Source: Punctularia strigosozonata HHB-11173 SS5 (taxonomy: Eukaryota > Basidiomycota > Agaricomycetes > Corticiales > Punctulariaceae). Taken from it: DNA of 64,000 bases. Positions 57,501 through 64,000 of this stretch are shown here, in pieces. The notes under the pieces were generated by a model. That model had not been told where the DNA came from. It ran no database searches and was given only the letters and a program-made list of their open reading frames with translations. How positions within the stretch are numbered: the stretch's first letter is position 1; each line of letters opens with the position of its first letter. Both the position numbers and the translations under genes were made by a program. Location of the stretch: contig NW_006767433.1 in assembly GCF_000264995.1 (NCBI RefSeq), positions 3,227,521-3,291,520 of the forward strand, given 5' to 3'.

Positions 57501-60415
57501 TGGGATCCTTCGTCTTGAGATGGAAGGCTGCTTGTGACGGAGATTGTACGGTGTAATAGGTGTCCGGAGCGACGGTCCGTAGGCGATCCTGGACAAGAGC
57601 CAAGGGTGGTATCGGCACCACTTTATCGTCCAGAGATGCTGCGTTGAAGGTGACTTGGAGGATATAGCCCTCTCCAAGAGTAGTCTTGAGCGACACAGGA
57701 GTGCCATGAGCGACGAGCTTGCCCGGAGCGGCGAGGATGGCTATGTGATCGCCAAGCAAGTCGGCTTCATCCAAAAACTGAACTTCGAGGTGAGGTGAGC
57801 ACAGAACTTAATTAAAGCGTGTACTCACGTGCGTAGTAAAGATGATGGTGCGATTATGGCGAACCGAGGTCAATATTCTCCATAACGCCCGACGCGACAG
57901 CGGGTCTACCCCGGAAGTGCACTGAACAGGCGGCGCGTCAGAGACCGCATCGTGACATGACATCGAAGTCAAACTACCTCATCAACCAGGACAACTGGCG
58001 GATGTCAGTATGAGCATACAGGTAGAAACAAGACTATCCACCATTAGATCCGCCGACGAGCCCAGCTGCTAATTGCAACTTTCGCTTCTGTCCTCCGGAT
58101 AGAGTGCTTGCATTGGCATGGATCTTCAAGCCAAGGTCACAATCCCTCAACAATTGCTCGATGTCTTCCTTGTCGTCACCGTTCAATGCATTGTGCTTCA
58201 CCGCCTGCCATACCCGGATATTCTGCAAGCAACTTAGCTCGGGGAAGAAGACGTTCTTCTGCGGGACAATGCCAAGAGTTCCGCGCGGCGGACGGGTAAC
58301 GCCTCCTGAAAACGTGACGGAACCGGAGGTACGGCCCAATAAATTGCCCAGAATGGACAACGTGGTCGATTTACCGGCGCTGGATGGACATAAATCATGG
58401 CCGCAAGGTGTGTATGCAATGGAAGGCATACCCGTTAGACCCTAACAATACGAAAATACCGTTCTTCGGCACGTCAAAGGATAGGTCCTCGACTGCAGTC
58501 ACAGCTTGCTTGCGACCGAACCATCCTGGCAAATACTTTTTGTGCAGATTCCGTACTGAGATCGCTATATCAGGAGACACATTGACGTCCTGAGGTATCA
58601 TTCCTTCACGTTTGCCGAATAACCTAGAGAACCAAGAACGCCTGGCTGACGGTGATTTGGGGTCATACAAGTGTCTTTCCAATAACACGGCCAACCACGG
58701 CCAGAGGAAGATATCAATCAAGGCAGCGATCATCAGGGGCAAGAGTCGAAGCCCGTCGTCGGGATCTCCTTTCGAAGCGTTGGTCGGGATCTGCTCGTTC
58801 TCCCATCCGCAGATCGCTTTGATAGCGAAGATGTAGAATCCAGGTGGGAATATGACACTGAAGATAAATGCAACCCCATTGCCCGGTCGACGTATGATCA
58901 GGGCAATTATAGCCAGCACGATGGAGAGGAATGTGGACGTGACTGCTGCGAGCTGCGGGGAAGACCCGAACGGGGTCGCTAGGAAGAGCGAGTAAGAGGC
59001 GAGTGAGAGGCCAAAGAGCAAGTGCACGGCGAGAACCAGGAGGACATGTGTGCCAGTGAAGATGCGGAAATGCCAAACAAGTGCGACAATAATCCACGCC
59101 GGAAGATAAGCCAGGCAGTGGCTGAGATGCCAAGACCTATGCCACAAGTGTGAAATTCACACTCCCAGGAAATTAGATTGAGGAACGAACAGTATGCGAG
59201 CCGAGTCATACAAACCCATCGCCTTGAGATGACTGGTGAGAAGGTTAGCCCTTTCACCCATGAATGCTCCTGGGAGTTGGTAGGCTATGCCTATATAACA
59301 TATAAATCTGGTTCGTCTGAGTGAAATTGTTGGTTCTGATCAAACAACACTCACAGAGCGAGTACGAGCAGAGTACGAATACCCCGGATGTAACCTGGGC
59401 AAGAAGTACGGAGTTAAAATGGCTGTGGTTGACAGAGCCTATAGTACTCACTCAAGCGCAGCTTCGTGAATTGTTCCTTGTTGGTCTCCTGCGTGAAAGG
59501 CCATTCGAGTGGTTTGGGGATATTAACCCCTGTGCTTAATGATATAATCGCCTACATGGCATCGACTGCTGTAATCGTCCGCCCTGCAGCAGTGTTTGAT
59601 AGAACATACCTGATCGACCGCTAATTGCAAAGGTAGAATGCGTTTTTCAAAGTCACTGGTATGCTTCTTGACGTCGATCCGAAACAGTCCGGCATCGGCC
59701 ATGATGGTATAAGCTACTCGTGTGCCAGGAACGGCTATGATGGTATCGTTGAAAGTGCCGTGATGGGACGTGGTAGGGGTAGACGTCGGCCGTGCCGAGG
59801 AAAGAGCGCTGGTAGCCGCCGGTCGTCCCCCCGATGTATCAGTGATGGTGTTGTCGACGGGATTGAACGCTATGGCCGCAAAACACTCGCTGAAGCCGTT
59901 GAAATTCTGTGGACAGTGTCCAGGTATGTCATCAATGTTCATCGCCTTCTTGACGTTCCGTAACTGTTTAGGTGTAAGCCCTTGCGTGATATGCGACATT
60001 ATATCCTGTGGCGACGGGGACGCCGTTCCATTTGTCCCGTCGGCCCACCATAAAGGCGTAGAACCCGAGTAAGCGCGGCGGAGGTCTCGTATTGGCGTGG
60101 GCTCGCCGATGCCATACTACAGTAGAGTATGGATTAGGTCGCAAGGAAAGATGGAACTATGGCGCACGCACATTGTTAGGCCTGCTGAGAAAGATTTGCG
60201 CGACGGCCAAGAAGATGCCGTAGCCGATGGGAAGGATGAAGCACCGTACAAGGTTCAGCTGTATCATGTATCGAATCAGGGTCGAATCAGGGTCGAATCA
60301 GGGGGTGGGTCGGCGGGGAATCCACGCCAGGGCCTACCCATGAGTGCTTGGAGAGGACAATCCAATTCTTCCAGAACAGGACGCTGAATTGACGCCACAA
60401 AAGCTTGCCGGTCAT
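54564..60415 (-). CDS. ABCA-type full ABC transporter
   Basis: Full-size exporter-type ATP-binding cassette protein of subfamily A, whose members mostly move lipids across membranes. Order (TMD-NBD)x2. The N-terminus MTGKLLWRQFSVLFWKNW and the next exon LNLVRCFILPIGYGIFLAVAQ give TM1; a large first extracellular loop with Asn-x-Ser/Thr sites follows (TNGTASPSPQ). After TM helices, NBD1 has LLGSNGAGKST, with Walker A cut by an intron, PPRGTLGIVPQKNVFFPEL (Q-loop), signature LSGGQKRKLQLAAGL, the D-loop, and H-loop before DEADLLGDHIAIL. The second half repeats loop and TMs (FKVVLV, FVATPLASFAVMAG). NBD2 has GLLGPNGAGKTS, LGVCPQFTAIDP, LSGGNQRKLSLAISLMG, VVLIDEFSSGIDPRTRR and HSMEEAAALANKVGIL. 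The regulatory C-terminal domain ends SVFLKVIREAN. More than fifteen short introns. ABCA proteins are absent from budding yeasts but occur in some filamentous fungi. Confidence 0.87.
60271..60303. repeat. 11-bp tandem repeat, three copies
   Basis: Three perfect copies of TCGAATCAGGG lie inside the first intron of the ABC transporter gene. The intron is longer than most here (about 90 bp), consistent with expansion of this repeat. Confidence 0.75.
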
Positions 60416-61360
60416 GGTCTGGCAGGGAGCTGGTCTGTGCCGATGACTTTGTGGCGCTGAGAGCCTTCAGATTCAACGCTCGGCCTGCAGTGAGCGAGAG
60501 TCGTGTGCGCGCCTGCGAGACGAGAGCAAAGAGCAAGAGCTGTTTCCCGCTGCCTGTCCGCAGCGTCCGTAAGCCACGGTTGCATGAGAGCCGCCGAGTG
60601 AAGGATGGAGCGGCACACAGCCACACCGCTCAGCCGGCCATTCGCGTGTCCTGAGCGTGGGAATATGGATATCTACCTACCCGGGCTTCAAACGAGCCTT
60701 CTCTATTTCAATCCATCATATCGCCTCCCAAGGGCCAACATCCAATGCTGATGCCTGACGGTCTGGAACGCCGCTTTCGCGGCTTTCTGCATTCGATCCG
60801 CCTTCGGGACACTCGGCACCGCATGAGTATGTCCGATCCAAGCAAGCTCCCTGTCTCACTGAATCCTAAGGCCTGAGCCGGAAGGGCCAAACCGCGTTCG
60901 CGACGGAACTGCAGCGACGATTTGGCGACGATGCAACGATCTCGCTCCCGTACAGGATCGGCGTCAGCCAAGCCCTTGATTCAGGCGCCCGATGTGTCCG
61001 GATCCACCGGCCCGTGCGAACCCCGCAGTGGGGGGACCTGGGTGTCTCCTGGTTCTCCTTCGACGCGTTGCAAGATTGTTTACCCGAGACGGGGATACCG
61101 TCATGCTTCTTGTAGGCGCGATAGGACGCTGCCTTGCCCTCTGGTAGAAAAGAACATTCAGCGGCAATCCGGCAACACGCGGTCCCGTGGACATCGAGCA
61201 TGCATCAGCACATCACGGTACTGGGTCGGGGACCACCGCACTTCCAACATTCACCTCAGGCGCATGCAGGATATTAAAGGCCGTGGTCGGTACCGACAAG
61301 TATAAATACCCCTGATGATATGCCTCTTCCGTAGGCTCAGACTCTAGGAGACTGCCAGAA
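60416..61360. promoter_or_regulatory. divergent promoter region (ABCA transporter / GH3 copy B)
   Basis: About 950 bp between two divergent starts. It contains the TATA box of the GH3 gene near 61301. Overlapping open frames on both strands around 60866-61305 have no protein character. Confidence 0.5.
61301..61306 (+). promoter_or_regulatory. TATA box of GH3 gene copy B
   Basis: TATAAA (in TATAAATA) 60 bp upstream of the start codon, matching the arrangement at the other GH3 gene. Confidence 0.65.
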
Positions 61361-64000
61361 ATGCTTGCGGCGACATTCTCCCATCTCATCATAGCCCTCG
61401 CGCTCTTCGTCACACCCGCAATCACCCTGTTCCACGGACGGGATGCGAGCGGTCTGTCGGCTCTCTCTGATAATTTCGCGGAGACATGGCCGGCTCGTGA
61501 GCGCTTACATTTTACTACGCGCCGTTACTCGTATTCTCACCGTAATACGTAGCTAATACCACTGGCGGAACCTCGTGGTCTACTGCGTATGCTCGGGCGA
61601 AGAGCCTGGTTGACCAGATGACGCTCGAGGAAAAGGTGCAACTCATAACCGGCCAGTCTGGTCGATGCGTTGGACAAACTGCTCCTGTAGAGCGTCTCGG
61701 GGTGCCGGCTTTGTGCTTGGAAGACGGGCCAGCCGGAGTACGGCCGATCTTGGGCGTCTCGCAGTTCCCCTCCGGCTTAGCAACGGCTGCAACCTGGGAC
61801 AAGGATCTCATCTACCAGCGCGGCTACGCTATGGGGCAGGAATTCCACGATCAGTGGGTGCCTCTTGTGCTTACTGTCGATGGGTGTTCATGTTCCATTC
61901 TCAGAGGTGTCAACATCGCCCTCTCTCCTGTGACTGGTGGTCCGCTGGGTCGCAGCCCCCTTGGCGGTCGGTATGTCTGAATTTTGGCCCCTTGCTGAAG
62001 GTGCATTCATCCACGTCCGTAGCAATTGGGAGGGATTTTCGCCGGATCCTTACGTTACTGGTTCTGCTTCGTATTTGACAGTCAAAGGTATGCAAGATGC
62101 CGGAATCCTAACCACGGCCAAACATTGGGTTGGATACGAGCAGGACACATACCGGTAAGCCTCTTATCCAGCTAATCGCGTTCCCATCTCATGATCAAAC
62201 ATACACAGTGATCCGTACAATCTCACGGAGTCCTATTCTGTCTTCCCCGCTCTCGAACAACAGCCTATCTCATCTAACATCGACAACAAGGCCACCCATG
62301 AGCTCTACATGTGGGGCTTTGCAGAGGCTGTCCGGGCCGGTACCGGCTATGTCCTGTGGTGCGTAGCCGACGGCTCTACGCCTGCAACAAGCTTACCCGA
62401 GCCGTAGCTCGTACAATGAGGTCAATCGAACCCACTCATGCGCCAATGCTTACACGAATAACAATCTGCTGAAGGGAGAGGTACGCCTGCCGGTGCCCAT
62501 GCGCGACATATCCTCACTATGAACAAGTTGAACTTTCAAGGTGCTCTCATGTCGGACTGGGTACGGCACATCCTTGTTTTACTACAAAAATCAGGCTAAC
62601 ATACAAAAGGGTGGTGACTGGGGAGACGCAGCGTTCATCAACGGCGGCCTTGATATGTCGATGCCTGGCTCAGGTTTCGGCGGAATGTTCGGCAACATGT
62701 TCGGTGATGCGCTCTTGGCTGATGTAAAGAATTCGTCCGTGACGGAATCCCGCGTGAACGACGCCGTGAGTCCGGGGTGCATTGCATGTTGGCACACATC
62801 GTCTAAATGCCGTTCTCAGGTCCTTCGCACCTTGGTTCCTTGGATTGCATTTGGCCAGGCCGATACGCCGCTGCCCAATGTCACCTTCAACGCTGTTCCT
62901 ACATTTTTCGTCACGGATGACGCTCATTGGAGGGATGTCCGCAAGGAATCCACAATGGATCTGATCAGGAAGATCGGCGAAGACTCAGCGACATTGCTGA
63001 AGAACGTCAACAAGGCGCTTCCTCTACAGAAACCCAAAGTTGTGTCGATAGTTGGGAGCGATGCTGGTCCCAACATGTTGAGTGCCATCAATGGCGGCGG
63101 GACAAACTCATATCCGGCGTGGAATCCTGTGAGCAGCTTGTTTTCTTAGGCTAGTCGCCGTGCTTTGCACTTAACGGCTGCTGCAGAATGGAACGCTGTC
63201 GTTAGGGGGAGGCTCCGGCTGGGCTATCCCGCCGTATCTGGTGACGCCGTACGAATCGATCAATTACCGCGCCCGCAAAATGAACTCCCAAGTTTACACG
63301 ATCTTCAACGATACCGCGTATGATGCCATTGGCAGCACGGTTCAAGTTGCCGACGTAGCTCTGGTCTTTGTGAGTGCATACGCGACCGAAGGGAAGGATC
63401 GCCCCAATTTATATCTGTAAGCTCGAAAGTAAAAGACATCTCCTCAGTTCCGCCTGATTTCATCTTCGTAGCGACAACAACGGCGAAAAGCTGATCAAGA
63501 CTGTAGCGCGGAATAACTCCAATACAATAGTGGTCATTCAGTGCGTATGACCAGCTAATGCTCATACGTCATGCTCATCGTGTTGTAGCGCCGGAGGTCC
63601 TGTCTTAGTGGAGGACTGGATCGATTTAGAGAATGTCACTGCGGTGATCCAGGCACACTACCCTGGTCAGGAAGCCGGGGATGCCATCGCCAGTGTACTC
63701 TTCGGAGACGTCTCCCCCAGCGGCAAAATGCCCTACACGACAGGGCACTCCTTAGAGGAATATCCCCCGCACACTATCGTCTCCGATCGCGTGGTTGACC
63801 CTCAATCTTACTTCAACGAATCTACCTTGATTGACTACCGATGGTTCAGCGCGAAGAATATCGTCCCGCGATTTGAATTCGGCTTCGGCCTATCATATTC
63901 GACATTCGATTACAGCAACATCAACGTCAGAGACGCTCATCTACCCGACAACACCTCCGTACAAGCCACGAATGAACCTTTCATTGGCTCGAATGATAGC
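61361..64000 (+). CDS. secreted GH3 beta-glucosidase (copy B, cut by window end)
   Basis: Paralog of the GH3 gene at 22838. The N-terminus MLAATFSHLIIALALFVTPA is a signal peptide, with the first intron falling at a similar place as in copy A. Visible elements: LVDQMTLEEKVQLITGQSGRC, VERLGVPALCLEDGPAGVRP, ATWDKDLIYQRGYAMGQEFHDQ, SNWEGFSPDPYVTG, TTAKHWVGYEQDTYR, the nucleophile aspartate in FQGALMSDW near 62550, GGLDMSMPGSGFG, the second-domain segments DSATLLKNVNKALPL, IVGSDAGPN, GGGSGWAIPPYLVTPYESI, HYPGQEAG, GKMPYT and FEFGFGLSYSTF. At least nine short introns. The fibronectin-III-like end lies beyond the window. Secretion and the nucleophile are seen; beta-glucosidase activity is inferred from the family. 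Confidence 0.88.

Noticed and set aside
1-64000. Mobile elements, tRNA genes or CRISPR arrays
   Set aside because: No transposase, integrase or reverse-transcriptase motifs, no long terminal or inverted repeats, no tRNA-like B box with matching cloverleaf, and no spaced direct repeats were seen on reading; a dedicated tRNA and repeat search was not possible.

Overview
This window looks like a gene-dense piece of nuclear DNA from a filamentous basidiomycete, most likely an Agaricomycete. Most genes carry several very short introns (about 48-60 bp, GT...AG), intergenic gaps are mostly a few hundred bases, and the gene set is fungal: COG8, CDK8/SSN3, NOG2, Lam-type GRAM/VASt protein, a probable xanthine dioxygenase, GH3 beta-glucosidases and CorA/ALR-type magnesium transporters. 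No rRNA, tRNA, CRISPR array, transposase, reverse transcriptase or LTR was recognised.

Layout. 1-6.4 kb: 3' part of proteasome subunit alpha-5, an HSP31/DJ-1 protein, COG8 and a small protein with two CCCH zinc fingers. 6.5-16.6 kb: CDK8-like kinase, GH47 ER mannosidase, a C2H2 transcription factor and an F-box protein, with a 2.2 kb unassigned gap at 10.9-13.1 kb. 17.6-26 kb: centrin, mitochondrial ribosomal protein uS15m, the GTPase NOG2 and a secreted GH3 glucosidase. 27.3-35.2 kb: an unknown basic/acidic protein, xanthine dioxygenase, the tiny snoRNP protein NOP10 (three exons), a second C2H2 factor paralogous to the first, nicotinamidase and thioredoxin. 35.6-46 kb: a Lam/GRAMD1-type sterol transfer protein, an AGC kinase with a PX-like head, an acidic nuclear-looking protein, and Swi5 (five exons including one of 15 nt). 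46.6-54.2 kb: three paralogous CorA-type Mg2+ transporters, two head-to-tail and one inverted. 54.5-64 kb: an ABCA-type full ABC transporter and the 5' part of a second GH3 glucosidase cut by the window end.

The genes do not form one pathway. Two thirds or more are housekeeping (protein turnover, Golgi trafficking, ribosome and snoRNP biogenesis, recombination). The accessory interest lies in local gene duplication: the CorA trio, the GH3 pair, the C2H2 pair, and an internal duplication inside the CCCH protein. Two short genes, NOP10 and SWI5, have coding parts too short to be obvious as open frames and were recovered by joining exons by eye. Splice sites given are my own readings of GT/AG consensus plus conservation; they have not been tested against transcripts.
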